Shown piece by piece: positions 1-12,554 of a DNA stretch of 64,000 nt. Below the pieces are notes generated by a model. The model made no database searches, was not told the DNA's origin, and was given only the letters and a program-made list of their open reading frames with translations. The DNA comes from Diospyros lotus (taxonomy: Eukaryota > Streptophyta > Magnoliopsida > Ericales > Ebenaceae), in assembly GCF_014633365.1 (NCBI RefSeq), contig NC_068349.1:28224753-28288752 (forward strand), read 5' to 3'. How positions within the stretch are numbered: the stretch's first letter is position 1; every line of letters starts with the position of its first letter. Made by a program: the position numbers and the translations under genes.

Positions 1-2838
1 CTTAAGTATAATTTATTACAGTTATCAATACCGAATCGAATGCAGGGAATGCCATGGAGTGCAAAATGTCTATGGAAAATGATATGGTCTCGATAAGCGT
101 TCCGATATAGGATTTATGGTATTAAAAGAAATCAGAATTTAGACGATTTTCGGTATAGCTAAAATACAGTTATGATTTAGGCTGAAAAATCGAATTGTCG
201 TAGGGGACCTTTGGGAAATCAACAGAACCTTGAGAGGGCTCCGATTTTTCGTAACGATCAACCATGTGGTGGTTTCGAGATTAAACAAGGGTCCCGTGAG
301 GGTGCATGGGCGAAATTGGTATTTATCGAGTAAATGTCGGTTATTAATTTTGATAAATCAATATATTATGTGGCTTGAGGGTAATTGTTTTAAGGCCTTG
401 GAGGGTCCAAGAGCTATTATCAAAGTTTTTAGTGCAAATACTAAAATCTCTAAGTGCAATTAAGGAGAATTAGTAAGGATAAATGTGTAATTTATACACA
501 TATATATGTATATGCGCAACCCTGGCATTTCTTTAGATCTGAATCTAAAATAAAGGCCGAAAGAAGGCATGACCAAGTGAAATAGTGAAAGAGAGAGCTC
601 GTGAGAGCTTAGACGAGAGATGATGGATCGAGGGAGGGAGAGCAAGATCGAGAAAGAGAGAAAGAGAAAGGGAGAGATTGGATAAATGAAATAGGGTGGC
701 TGGAAGCAGCTTGCGGCAGCCATGGCCACAAACTCCCAGCAAGCCCGAGTGGGCTGGACGTCGAGGAGGGCCGCGGCAGCAAGCATGATGGCGCAAGGGG
801 GCGCGAAGAGGTGAGTGGAGGCGACACCAGTGGTCAGAGGTTGCAGCTAAGCTTGGGGCACCGAGGAGCTATTGGACGCGAGGAGGCAGGGGCGGCCGAG
901 GCTAGTGGCGACAGTTGCGAGGCCGGCGGTGTCAGAACTAGCTACGGCGGCTGCTGGGGGAGGCAAGGCAGGCGGCAGCCGGGCGCTGGAGGTGCTGGTG
1001 CGTTGCAGTGTGAAGAAGAAGAAGAAGAAGGAATGAAGGAATGAGAAGAAGAAAAGAAAAAAAAAGAAATTAGGAAAAATGTGGAAAAATGGAGAAAAAT
1101 CCTAAAAAAATGTAAAAATGATTTTGGGAATTATCTTGGGGCTAAAGGAGTATTCTAAAGCCGGAAAATTGATTGGGCACGCTTTTCGAGGTCCTAACAC
1201 GCATACCAAGGAAGCCTGAGAGGCTAAGTCAAGGTGAGTAAAAATTTCTTAGAAATTTTTAGAAATTCAAGAATGTTATTTTATGAATTTTTATAGATAA
1301 ATATTTGAGAAAATATTCGCAGAATATTTAGTCTGGATTTATTAAGCAAAAATAGGAAGAAATAGAGAGAAAAATAAAGAAAATACAAAAAAATATTGAA
1401 AATAGGTTTTAATGCTTATTTAAGTAAATATGATGATTAGGGTGCTTTGAGCCTTAAATTGAAATGACTTGTGCGAATTTTGAGGTTGGCACACAAATCG
1501 AGGTGATGAACGTATCTCGAGATGAGACACGAATATCGAGGTAACCTGATAAGCTTGAGAAGGTTTGAATTCCTAGTATTTTGCTTGATCTTCTCTCCAA
1601 GCTCGAACTTGAGTCATCCTTTCCCAGGCGAGTAGATAGGATATGTTATGTTTACCTTATTTTATACATGTATATATATATATTGTTCCATGCATAACTT
1701 GTATATAATTTTTATATGCGAATCACAGAAAAACACTTTTAAATGTTTCTAAATTGCATGAAATATTTTCATCCTATTGAGAGAGACATAAGCAGAAAGA
1801 TACCTTAACTGATTTCTTGTCTTGAGAATGTGAAATATTGAATGATATGGTGTGTTTTAAGCACCGCATGAAATGATAAATGGTTATAACTTGTGCATTA
1901 AGTAGGGTATCATTTGCATTATTATTATAGGACTATCTAGTAGATTCCCTGGTGACTCACAGTAGGAAAAAATCATGGTACTGTGAGGCTTGGCATGCCT
2001 AGGCCATGAGAGACACGGATAGTATGTTTTAACACTGCTATCATGTGGGCTATGATGGTATTATAGTGTGACGATGATGTATGTGCCAGTATATGTACTT
2101 GTGTGCATGTATGTATAGGCGTTAGGCCAGTTTCTACTAGTGTGTCCTTAGATTCAGTACAAGCATCTCATATAAAAAGTATAGGAGACTTAGGTGGTTA
2201 GGTGAGCAACTTATGAGGGTTGTCTCTAGGCACCTATTTTTCCTATACTATGTTTTCCTTTGAAGCTCAAATTAATTAAACTTATGGTACATATTCTCGT
2301 TATTCATATTATTATTATATTATTGTATCCATGATGTTCATCATAGCATTTTTATTGCATACTTTTTTAGTGGACATAACATACTTTATACTCGCGAGTC
2401 CACAAGACTTACATTTTTTTTACAAAAATATTTTCAAGAGATTCTTCTTTTGAATACTGGTCCAGCAGATCTTCTAGTATGATGTCAGACCTCTTTTGAT
2501 TGCTGATTTGATATAGGATGCTTTGTGGAGACGCACACTTATTGTTGAGTCTTTTCCATTGTACTTTATTTTTGTGGTACTCATTTGTGCCAAAAGCCCG
2601 TGATATGGGACTGTATATGTATTTATGACAGCATGATAATTTTTTTAACTATTGTACATGAGATATCGAGATTTTGTGGAAAGTTGATATATTAATTTAA
2701 TTCATGTCTCTATATTTTTTCAGTATTATTAATGCTTATAGCAAATCAAACTAGAGAAAAACCTTACTAATACGCGGTGGGGCCGCTGAGCCTAGGGATT
2801 AGTGCCAGTCAAGACCTATTAGAAATCGGGTCATGACA
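1..2838 (-). mobile_element. Solo LTR, family A, copy 1 (cut by window start)
   Basis: This stretch matches the reverse complement of the well-bounded LTR at 13840-16696 in several blocks: around 20-60, 180-280, and 1420-1580. Comparison with that copy shows the window starts about 80 bases inside the element. The right edge is taken at TCATGACA (2831-2838), because the sequence beyond it is a coherent transposase fragment. No gag or pol is present. A purine-rich tract (1005-1090) and a purine/GC-rich block (700-1000) mirror the CTT-rich and GC-rich blocks of copy 2. The U3 ends of the three family-A copies differ strongly from each other. The target duplication cannot be checked because the left edge is missing. 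Confidence 0.72.
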
Positions 2839-3222
2839 ATTAGTGATAGAAAGTTGTTGTTGTTGTCCCTTGGAGTTCAATTTACATTGTAAACAACTCT
2901 TTGTGTGTCGAAGAAGATGCAACATTGCACCAGATTTTGTCATACCAAAACAATGCTTGCAATGTATATATTCAACCTTCAACGAACCATCAGGGAGTGT
3001 AAGTTCTTTGAAATTGTCCCAAACTTTATATGTCTTCTTTTTTTTCTTTTTCTCAAACAGATTTTGAGTTCATCATCTTAGAACATCCGCTGCATTCTCA
3101 ACTAGAATTTCTTGAACCCCATTACATGTTTCATCCATTACATCCCAAATTGGAACTGAAGATGAGCCTGCAGCAAATGGAATGCCAAGAGAATGCATTG
3201 AATTGGAAGGTGTAGGTAACAT
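2839..3222 (-). pseudogene. hAT transposase N-terminal fragment with BED-type zinc finger
   Basis: Read on the minus strand from an ATG at 3222, one frame gives a serine/proline-rich leader, a lysine run, then VWDNFKEL, HCKHC and LLRHTKSC. The Trp start, C-x2-C pair and H-x4-C pair are the signature of the BED zinc finger that opens plant hAT transposases and binds the transposon ends. Two adjacent in-frame TGA codons lie between the leader and the lysine run; this could instead mark an intron. The frame stops at the edge of LTR A copy 1, so the retroelement probably landed in this gene. The catalytic and dimerisation domains are not in the window. Confidence 0.72.
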
Positions 3223-3598
3223 TTGTTATCCTAAAACAGCATAAAAAAAATTCTAAATAAGTATATACACTACTAAAACCAGATAACATAACCACATATG
3301 CAAAAGAAAAACAAAATTTAATATTCTAAGTTGGAGAAAGTATCAAATAAATTCGATTGTGATAGCATTCACACCAAATTAATGTGTTGCATAGTCAATT
3401 TGTTTATATCTTGTAATTTACATACATACATTCATGATAATGAGACAGATATTTTTAATTTTTAAAATCTGCGAAAGTCATGTTCACCTCTGAAAGCCAC
3501 AAATAAATATAAGGAAAGATTAATTTTAATTTGGGAGGTTAGCCAAGTCAACAATCTATTTGCTTACATTTCTACGGATATTATTTATAATCAAAATT

Positions 3599-3599
<1 letters not shown>

Positions 3600-3657
<58 letters not shown>
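3600..3657. repeat. (ATT)n microsatellite
   Basis: About 19 uninterrupted TAT/ATT triplets. ORFs of isoleucine or asparagine runs across it are artefacts. Confidence 0.97.
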
Positions 3658-3658
<1 letters not shown>

Positions 3659-3748
3659 TGTTTTGCCTTGGCATTTCCGCAGGGAAACGATCGGCTTTTT
3701 TTCTTTACTTTCCTCTCAATTTCTACGTGGTTTCCACCGATACACATA

Positions 3749-3955
3749 GCAGTACGCATATGGACATGAAAGATAAGCAATGGAGAAAAACCAGTACGCA
3801 TATAGACATGAAAGATAAACAATAGACAAGAACTTAACAACAAATAGCAGTACGCATATGGACATGAAAGATAAACAATAGACAAAAACTCAACAACAAA
3901 TAGTAGTACATATACGGACATGAAAGATAAACAGTAGACAAAAACTCAACAATAA
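3749..3955. repeat. Tandem repeat, about 55 bp unit, nearly four copies
   Basis: The block beginning CAGTACGCATATGGACATGA and running through GATAAACAATAGACAAAAACT recurs at about 3751, 3791, 3848 and 3904. The first copy is shorter and the last diverged. Confidence 0.85.
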
Positions 3956-3959
3956 CCTA

Positions 3960-4007
3960 TTTCATAACAAGAAGCATAGAAAATATTTTATGCTTCTTGT
4001 TATGAAA
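3960..4007. repeat. Perfect inverted repeat (19 bp arms, 10 bp loop)
   Basis: The arm TTTCATAACAAGAAGCATA (3960-3978) is followed by a 10-base loop and its exact reverse complement (3989-4007). Similar sequence without the second arm recurs at about 4060-4080. It may be the core of a decayed miniature transposon. Confidence 0.85.
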
Positions 4008-5437
4008 CCCATTTCATTACAAAAACTCAACAAAATCCACTCATAACAAAAACTTAACAATAACCTATTTGATAACAAGAGACCGCGGAGACGGCGACGT
4101 TGGCTACTTTCTTCTCTAATGCCAGCCACGAGAGACTCAGGCAGTGAGAGGTGACAAGAGGCAACGACGCGGACTGTGTGGGTCGAAGTTCTTTGGTCTT
4201 CCCAACTCAATACACAGGCGGCAACTGGAAGTCTGAAAGGTTGGAAGCTAAATTTGGGTTTCTAATACTTAGAATATGTATTTAATAATACTTACAAGTT
4301 AGAATGTGTATTTAATACATGGGCTGTGTTTTATAGTTTATAATAATATATAAAATATAAAAATCTGAATCACTAATTCACTATTATGAACTATGAATTA
4401 TTCTAATAATAATACTTAGAATGGGTATTTAATACTAATAATATATACTAATAATTCTAATTATTATTATTAGTATACTATTAACTATTATAAATTATTA
4501 TTGATTTTAGATAAAATTATTATAAATTTTACGGTGTCTGTAACAATTAATATTTTGAAATTTAATATAATGTTACGTTAGTAGAGTAAACTAAGTATTA
4601 CTTAAGTGAGATATGTAATTATTCAACATGAGCTCGAGTAAATCTTTTTTTATACTCGAGTAAACTATGATTTTACTTGACTATAACTTTCATTTAATCA
4701 ATTAATAATTCAAGTACATAAACTCATATCCTATTTGATAATTTTTAGTTTTTTACTAGACTAAAGTACCACTTAGTCAATTAACTCTTTGGTTATTTAA
4801 GAACGATGATTATAACATCACATTAAGGTGCTCGGCTCATTAAGAGCTTGTTCAAGTTCGTTCATTAAGCTAAGCGAATGAAATATGTAATTATTCGAAT
4901 AAGTATTTTTGATACTCGAGTAAATTATAATTTTACTCAGTTAATATTTATTCTTAATCGATTAATAATACAAGTATAAAATTGTCGTTTTAATTCAGAT
5001 TTGTTACTGAGTTAAATGTTATAGTTATTCAACTAATGTATCACTTAGTCAATTAACTATTTGGTTATTTAATTAATGTTATTCCATCTATTTTCGAATA
5101 AGACAAGTATATAATCGAGTAATCACTTAAATGTTTAGGTTTTACTTGATTAAAAAAAAATTAGTAGAGTACAATATTTATTAGTTGTTACTCAACTAAA
5201 CATTTCCTTACTTGATTAAAATGATAAGTATTTTATTAAACTCATATATTAATTGATTAATTTTTAAGTCATAACAAATCTTTTTATCAACACATTCTTA
5301 TTATAATATTATTATAATAAAGTAAAGTTTGATAATTTTATGTTAAATATATTTTTATAAAATTATAAATAATTTTATTAATGTATTTGCAAAAAAACCT
5401 ATTTAGGAGCCAACTCGCGAGCCTCTACTCGAGCCAG
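4008..5437. other. AT-rich intergenic repeat DNA flanking the Athila insertion
   Basis: No gene is visible. From about 4620 to 5250 there are scattered TACTCGAGTAAA and TTTACTCGACTA motifs like those in LTRs K and M, so this may be an old LTR relic. Segments at 4830-4880 (CTCGGCTCATTAAGAGCT) and 5405-5437 (GAGCCAACTCGCGAGCC) belong to a common dispersed plant repeat. That repeat resumes at 26325, on the other side of the Athila element. Confidence 0.5.
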
Positions 5438-6016
5438 TGACTGCTACGCTACCCTTCACATTTATTTATCAAAATAACAACCAAATTCATCAAATATTAA
5501 TCCTCTTGTTAAAGCAGATATAGGACGATTATACTTGCCAATGTGCGAGTGTGCGTGTAGTACAATTTTAAATTTATATTTCGGTAAGTCCGAGTCGGTT
5601 CACAGGGAGATTATTTATGGTTAAAAACAAAAATCACAAAAAATTTGATTTTAGGAGATAATTAAGATGATCTAAAAGTAAGAATTAAAACTAAACTAAC
5701 ACTGAATTTACGCAACTTGGGTCAAGACAATTTAAGTGTCAAAACCAATTAATTCTTGATTTAATAGAAAGGATGTAACACCCCCTCTCCTAGAACTGCC
5801 CGAGAAGAAGTGCTACGGGGAAAATAAAATAAAACTAGCTGATAAACTGAAATCTGATACTATAAATGAACATCTCAATTAACTAGAATAAAAACTCTGA
5901 GTCAATACAGACTGAAAACCATAAACTCTGTCTAAGAGACAATCCCTCAACTGAAATATAAAATAGATCTAAATTGAGAAAATATTATAAAACTCAACAG
6001 ACTCCCAAACATCTTT

Positions 6017-8853
6017 TGTAACGACCCGTTAGTGGGTCTAGGTGTTATGGGTATTTTAGTTTGCACATTAAAGTTGTTGCCTTTATTAATTAATTGTTAA
6101 AAATATTATATGAGTTGGTAATGGGGGTAAATTAATGAAAATAATATTTGGTGTGAAAAAGTCTCAAAGTTGTGGGCTAAATGGGTTTGGGTTTTATTTG
6201 AATTAGACCATTGATAAATAATTAAATCTTAAGTGTAAATGAATTGGGTTGAACCCAAATCTCAAGAAAAGTCCATTGGGCCTTAATTGGATTGAGCCAT
6301 ATATTTTGACTTGGGCTTGGGCTATATATTTTGACTTGGGCTTGGGCCATGGGCATAGAGAATGGTATCTTAATTAAAAAGAAAAAAAGATTAAGAAAAT
6401 GGTAAAATGACCAAAATGGGTAAGAGATATGTGAATTGTGTGTGTTAGTATGAAGGGCAAATTAGAGAAAATTAAAAGGGAGATGGATTGAAAGGAGTTG
6501 GGAGACAAGTCTCCCACATTTTTTCCCTCCTTTTCTTCTTCTTACTTTCTTGTTCCCTTCTTCTTCTCCCTCTCCCGATTGTCTCTTCTTCCTCCATTGT
6601 TCTTCTTCATTGAAGCTTTAAGTGGAGACTATGAAATTTTCAATTTCAATGGGTGTCTTCATCTCTTTGGATTTGCAACCATCTAAGGCAAGTTCCCTTC
6701 CTTCTTGTTTCAAATTCAAGATCTCCTTCTTCTTCTTCTCCTTATGATTGTGTAAGTTCTTCTTCTCTTGATTATCTTTTAATGCAAGTTCTTCAACCTT
6801 GTTTCCATCTTAGAAGGCTTGTTTCCTTCATTTTTAAGTTGTTGCTCTTAAATTCTTATTCTCGGATTCACTGACCATGTTATATTCTTTGGTCTATAAC
6901 TCCTTGTGTTTATATCCAAATTGAGATCCGTTTATTGGGTTGTAAACTAGACATCTTAAGATTCATTTTAGACACAAGAATCGAATTTTTTGACTAAGAT
7001 TTGATCATGTTATAGCCTTGTAAATCCCTGCTAAGATCTGGAAATTTTACTGCTTTCGAGTAAACTGACCTTGTTGTACTCTTTAGGGTATAACTCTCTG
7101 TGGTTATATCCGATTCAAGATCCGTTTGTTTCTGTATAAACTATACTTGATAATCTTCATTTGGTAAATTTTTTAGAATATTTGTCTGTGTTTTGAGCCT
7201 ATAGTATCCTTGTAAATTCTTGCCCAGAATCTGGAAATTTTCTGCTCTATTTTTGAATAATCTGTTCTTGCTTCGGTTTTGGGGGTATAATGCTCTGTGG
7301 TTATATCCAAATTGTGATCCATTTATTTTTTCTATAAAATATACTTCATGGGCTTCGATTCAGTATAAGATTTGAAATTTTTGGTTATGATTTGTACCCA
7401 TAACAACCTTGTTGAATTCTATGTAGAATTCTGTAAATTACTGTTACAAATTCTGCCTTGTTTCGGTTTTTGTGGAATATCTCCTTGTGATTATTTCCGA
7501 TTTCAAATCCAATTGATGTTCCAGAAACTAGACTCATTAGGCTTTGATTTGGTATATCGTTTGTGGTAATTGACCAAATATTGAGCCCAGATTGGATTTT
7601 TGAAAATATGCTTGAAATCTGAAAATTTCTGAAATATGTTGTTATTCAACTCTTCCTATGTAGTCTATCCTTCCTACGTTTAAAATTATGATTTTTGTAT
7701 AGTTCTTCCATTGTTTTTTTTGAATTATTCTTGATAACCCTTATTGTTGGATAAAAGGGTTTTATTTTCCTTATTTCGATAAATCTTGCAATATTAATTC
7801 GTTTTCTTATTGAACATTGCAAAAATCTAAATAGGGTTTTGTGTCACCCTACATTTCTTAAGGAATGACATTTATTCATTAGGGTCTAGTGTCATGCAAG
7901 ATTTAGTATTTCTTGCATGTATAAATTTTGATTCCTTGCGATTATTATTGGGGTAAAAATATACCGTAAATATTGGTTTGGGCATTTCTATAAGTATGAG
8001 TCAATAAATGTATTAAAATTTACCCTGTGATCATAAGATAGTGCACACTTTAATTTATGTAATTGTGCATGTTAAGCATGATTTGAGATTTTTCTTAATC
8101 ATTGAGGATTGACATGAAATGGGGATATGCATATGTGATGCATGATTATACTGATTTGCGCACCTATTATTTTGCGCGACGGCTAAGTCCGTGGATGAGA
8201 AAGGATATCCTATGAGCGCTTGACGCGGGTGAGGTGGCCATCAACCCAGAAGGCGTGGCTCAAATTGTTATCATTTGTTGATGTATTTTCATGATGCATA
8301 TATATTCATGAATGGATATATATATATATAGGCCGTGAGAGCCTTGAGAATTATGCAGAAAAATTCCCTACTATTGGTGCATATGCATGAGCATGGGAAC
8401 GAGTGCATAATATATGTAATAATCACGGCATGGGAAATTAATGTAAACCGAGAACTTATGAGTCGCGTTATACTAATATCTCCTCATAGAGTTGTTTATT
8501 CTATCTTGATTATCCCTGCCTTTGATTCTATATCTCCATGCTTTATAAATACACTTGCTGAGCCTTGTGGCTCACCTTGTTTACTCTCATGTCATTCCAG
8601 GTACAAGTAGAGCAGTGGTTGAGGGTGAGCCCAGGGTTAGAAGTGTACAGAGACCTTCCAAATTAGATGGTTTATGTTAGCATTTGTGATGAGGGCAAGT
8701 GTGAGGAAATTTTATGTTGTAAAATTTGTTAGTGCCCTTGTATTTCATTTTGTTTAGACTATGGTCTAAGATGTTGTAAACCTTTATGTTAGTTTCCGCT
8801 GAGTTTATCTAAGGATAGTATTATGGTGTTGTATGTTATTGTTCTATATCACA
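6017..8853 (+). mobile_element. Solo LTR, family C, nested in LTR B
   Basis: It starts TGTAACGACCCGTTAGTGGG at 6017, sharing its first 16 bases with LTR B but diverging after about 26. The interior has the layout of a long gypsy LTR: pyrimidine-rich leader (6515-6610), then repeated TTATATCC-containing blocks. The right edge is placed at ATATCACA (8853) and is uncertain: TCTTT flanks the left side and no clear matching duplication is seen on the right. No coding sequence is supported. Confidence 0.6.
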
Positions 8854-9669
8854 CTTGTGATGACCTCCTTTCGGATATCCTATGCTAGCGGGACTATCCG
8901 GTAGTAGGCCACTACATCTTTTATCTTGAGCGGCTCCACATACACAAACTATAGACCACTACTGTTAGGCCCTATATCTGGTACTCTCCCGCTAGAACCT
9001 GGAGGGGTGAAGAGTACAAGGTGAGCTACAAAAGCTCAGCAAGTAATAAGCTAGAAAGAATACTGAAGCTGAATCGAAGAATATCGATACTGATAAATAC
9101 TTACTAAAGTTGTATTGTATAATCATTGTCTGATTACATTCATAAGAATATAATGCATATAAATTGTAAACTAAATGCAGGTATGCAACTTTAACTCATA
9201 GGCCCACATAATCTGATAATACATACCTATTTGAACTGAAACCTGCATACATAAAAACTATAAGCACAGACTGTGGGCAAAGCCCCTAGCCCCTTGATTG
9301 CCACCAGGCGAGCAACTCATAAGTTGAGCTGAAACTGAAACTGATGGGATCCCCGTGGACTAAGCTGCCTAGCGCGCATAATGCAATGCAATGCTCACAT
9401 AAATGCTGGCACACGATATGTAGTGCTCCATATAAAGTCATGCTCAATGCTCATACCAAAATGTATGCACATAATCTCACAAAATAATGTTGGTCATGTC
9501 ATAATTAATTGTTAAATATGGTATATGATTTTTTACCAGCTATATTGAGATACAAACATTCTGAAATTTCTGAGTATAAGCATGGCATATTGGATTTTAT
9601 CATATCTTGGCATAAAAATTCAATATTTGAATAATTGAATATTTATATTAAATTTAAGACTTGCATCGA

Positions 9670-10290
9670 GAAATTATTGGAAGTCATTCGGATGCCATAT
9701 GATACTATTCGGATGATTGAGGAAGTATAAGGAGTAATTCGAATGAAGTAGCAGCCCATTTGAATAAAAAAATGGACTACAGCAAGCTCATTCGAATGGT
9801 AGAAACTCATTCGAATGATAGATGATATATAACAAAGGCTATTTGGATCTGATCAAGGACTCATTCGAATGACTCACAAATTCATTCGAATGAATTTGAC
9901 AATTTTCTAACTTTTGAACTGGCAAAAAGTGACTCATTCGAATGCAACAGTACCCTCATTCGAATGAATTAATGGGATACTCACGAATCATTCGAATGAC
10001 AGAGAGACTCATTCGAATGCTAAACTATACAAAGCAACAACTTATTCAAATCTTCAATGACTCATTTGAATGACAAGAAAACTCATTCGAATGACAGTCT
10101 CAAAACTTCAAAAACACATACGAATGATACAATAACACATGACTCATTCGAATGACAAAGGACTCATTCGAATGACTGATACATTATAAGGGAAAAACTT
10201 ACGATAACATTGAAAACTCATCCGGATGCCTCAAAGCTCATTCGAATGACACAAGACTCATTCGAATGACTGAAATCTCATCAGAAATAA
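9670..10290. repeat. Array of CATTCGAATG palindromes in LTR B
   Basis: About 13 exact copies of the 10 bp palindrome CATTCGAATG, usually as ACTCATTCGAATGAC, plus many one-base variants (CATTCGGATG, CATCCGGATG, CATTTGAATG). They are spaced roughly 15-40 bases apart without a fixed period. The equivalent array in the other B copy is at 62930-63460. Confidence 0.93.
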
Positions 10291-11689
10291 AACTCACGAT
10301 AACAGAGACAATATCTTGAATCAAGAACTTATCTTACTACACCATTCCAAAAGAAATCTTGGGAGAACAATCTCAATTGATATAGAATAATTTCAAGATG
10401 GATAAAACAATCATTTCTGAAAGAAAACGCTGAAAAGAATTGTGCATGGCTTATCATATCTCACTGGATAATGATATATCGCATGAATATATATACATAT
10501 ACATGAACATACCATCTGATTAAACTGGGAACCCAAAACAAAGAGTCTTGGTATTCTGATATCACTACTAATATGATTTGAAGATCATATTTAAAAGATT
10601 CACTATAAAGAATCACACATATCTTCTTCATGCACTCACTGTTCTACGAATATATATATATATATATATACACTGGAACTGATATAAATCTGAGAACTCA
10701 ATGAAGCGCTGGAATAAACTGAGAACGAACTAACATGAATCTGTAATGAAGGGAATTACAGATAGGATACTTGTCTTATGATCTTCTTGATCGACTCTTC
10801 CAATGAAAATCCACTAAGCAAGACACAGCCAAGGCTTCTTAACTCTCTGCCTCTTCTTCTCTCTTTTGTTCTTCACACGGCGTGAAAAGCTATTAGCCAT
10901 CAAGCTATATATATATATATATACTTTGAAGCCCTAAGGCCCATCTCACTCTCCTAATATAACTAGGAGTCTTCTAATCCAATCCCCTCACGGATGTATT
11001 CATCAATCCCTTAATCATAATAATTCTATTTACTAATTAAATACTAATATCAAATCCTTAAATGACCCTCAAGTCCTTGAATTTAATTTCTCATAATATA
11101 AAAAGAATTAAATGCTATTTAAAAGCTATTTTCTCAACTAAAAATATTCTAAATTGCCACATTAAAATTAAATGGCAAATTCTCTTAATTAAAATACCTC
11201 ACTAATTAATTAAATAATTCTAAATAAATACTAGGCCCTCTAACGGGTCGTTACAAAAGATCAGTAATATTTATCTGAATTAAGTTTTGCAGATCTGTCA
11301 GTGATTTTAGTTCAAAATAATGGTAATTTTTGTTTAAGCAATCTCCATACATGGCATGAAAATTCTAAGTTAAGCAATTACTATAAATTTAATTATATTT
11401 CACAGATAGAATTTATAGATACGGATTAATCATTTGGGCTTGGGTATGAAAACATTTCCAGGGTTTAGCAATCTCCATATGTGGCATGGAAATTCTAAGT
11501 TAAGCTTATGCTCCAATCCAAACTCAAAGATACTATACGCACACTGCTCAAATTAAATCAAATTAATATTACACATTTGAAGCGCAACTTTCTTTGGGAA
11601 CCATTAGTGTTGGACACTGTCATTGCCTTAACCAAAGATTGGATTTAACTACTCATCTTCATTTAAAAATAAACTGGCAGGAATTTAAA

Positions 11690-11925
11690 TGACGAGAATT
11701 AAAAGACAGTGTTTAAAAGACAATATTTAATCGTCCATATAAGCAGTGTATAGCTAAAATACAATAATTGAAAGACAATTTTTAACAGACCATATAAGCG
11801 GTGTAGAATTAAAAGACAATAATTTAAAGACAATTTTTCAACCGACCATATATGCAGTGTATAATTAAAAGATAATAATTGAAAGACAATATTTAACCGA
11901 CCATATAGGTGGTGTATAATCAAAA
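11690..11925. repeat. 55 bp tandem repeat, four copies, in the Athila 3' LTR
   Basis: CCATATA-centred units recur at 11735, 11790, 11846 and 11901, each with AAAGACAATA-type sequence and GTGTATAAT. The partner LTR has a single unit at about 25725-25785. Confidence 0.88.
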
Positions 11926-12539
11926 GACAATAAGAAAAACATAACACAACTATATGGAAACTAAAGTTTGAAGAATTGAGAGAGAAATTCTAATAACAAA
12001 ACTATATAGAAAAAAACTAAAGTTTGAAAATTTGAGAGAGAAATTCTAAGAACACAATTATGCTTTCATTATATGAGAAATTGGATGGTTACAAATGCAC
12101 CCCAAGTGATCTATTTATAGCCCACAAGATGCAATGGTGGCCACTCAATTATATAATTTAAAAATACAAAAAAAAAAAATCTAAACGATGATGTAAGCAT
12201 GATGTAAACGATGATGCAAACGATGATGTAAGCGACGATGCAAGCATGATGTAAGCAACTTGGGCTTTTCTTGTGTTAGGCTTAGGACTTCCTTGTTTTG
12301 GGCTTGGGCCTTCCTTGTGTTCGGCTTGAGCCTTTCTTGTGTTGGGCTTGGGCCTTCTTTATGTTGGGCTTCTAATCCATATATTATATTTATTTTTTTA
12401 TTTTATATATATTTTTATATTAATATTTTTAAACCTGCACACAATCACAAAATGCATAATAATATTCAATTTAAACCATTTTAAGATCAAAATAAGAGTG
12501 AAATTATAACAAAATTTTTACAAAATTGATCACTAATCA

Positions 12540-12554
12540 CACCCCCCAACTTAA
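12540..12554 (-). promoter_or_regulatory. Athila polypurine tract
   Basis: On the minus strand AAGTTGGGGGGTG directly precedes the 3' LTR start TGATTAG. This is where plus-strand DNA synthesis of the element would be primed. Confidence 0.8.

Larger units (their letters stand above)
5774..11255 (-). mobile_element. Solo LTR, family B, inserted in the Athila 3' LTR
   Basis: On the minus strand it begins TGTAACGACCCGTTAGAGGG at 11255 and ends AGGGGGTGTTACA at 5774. The flanks AAGGA (5769-5773) and AAAGA (11256-11260) make a 5 bp duplication with one mismatch, and the Athila LTR reads straight across it. It is homologous in the opposite orientation to the copy starting at 58091. It holds LTR C (6017-8853); without it the LTR is about 2.65 kb. 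It has a TA-run promoter-like motif (10906-10922) and an array of CATTCGAATG palindromes. No coding sequence is seen. An alternative reading puts the inner end of B at TGTGATGACC (8856); the duplication at 5774 argues against this. Confidence 0.75.
5438..12539 (-). mobile_element. Athila 3' LTR, interrupted
   Basis: It matches the other LTR from TGACTGCTACGCTACCC at 5438 to 5773, breaks for the family-B insertion, and resumes at 11256 (AAAGATCAGTAATATT) until ACTAATCA at 12539. Without the insertion it is about 1620 bp, against 1382 bp for the partner. Part of the difference is a local tandem expansion near 11700-11925. Confidence 0.88.

Noticed and set aside
230..463. 77-codon ORF in LTR A copy 1
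   Set aside because: Not conserved in copies 2 and 3 and lies within LTR sequence.
3556..3921. ORFs with long isoleucine runs
   Set aside because: They are the (ATT)n microsatellite and its flanks translated.
9670..10290. CATTCGAATG array as a CRISPR array
   Set aside because: Spacing is irregular, repeats are only 10 bp and palindromic, and the DNA is plant nuclear.
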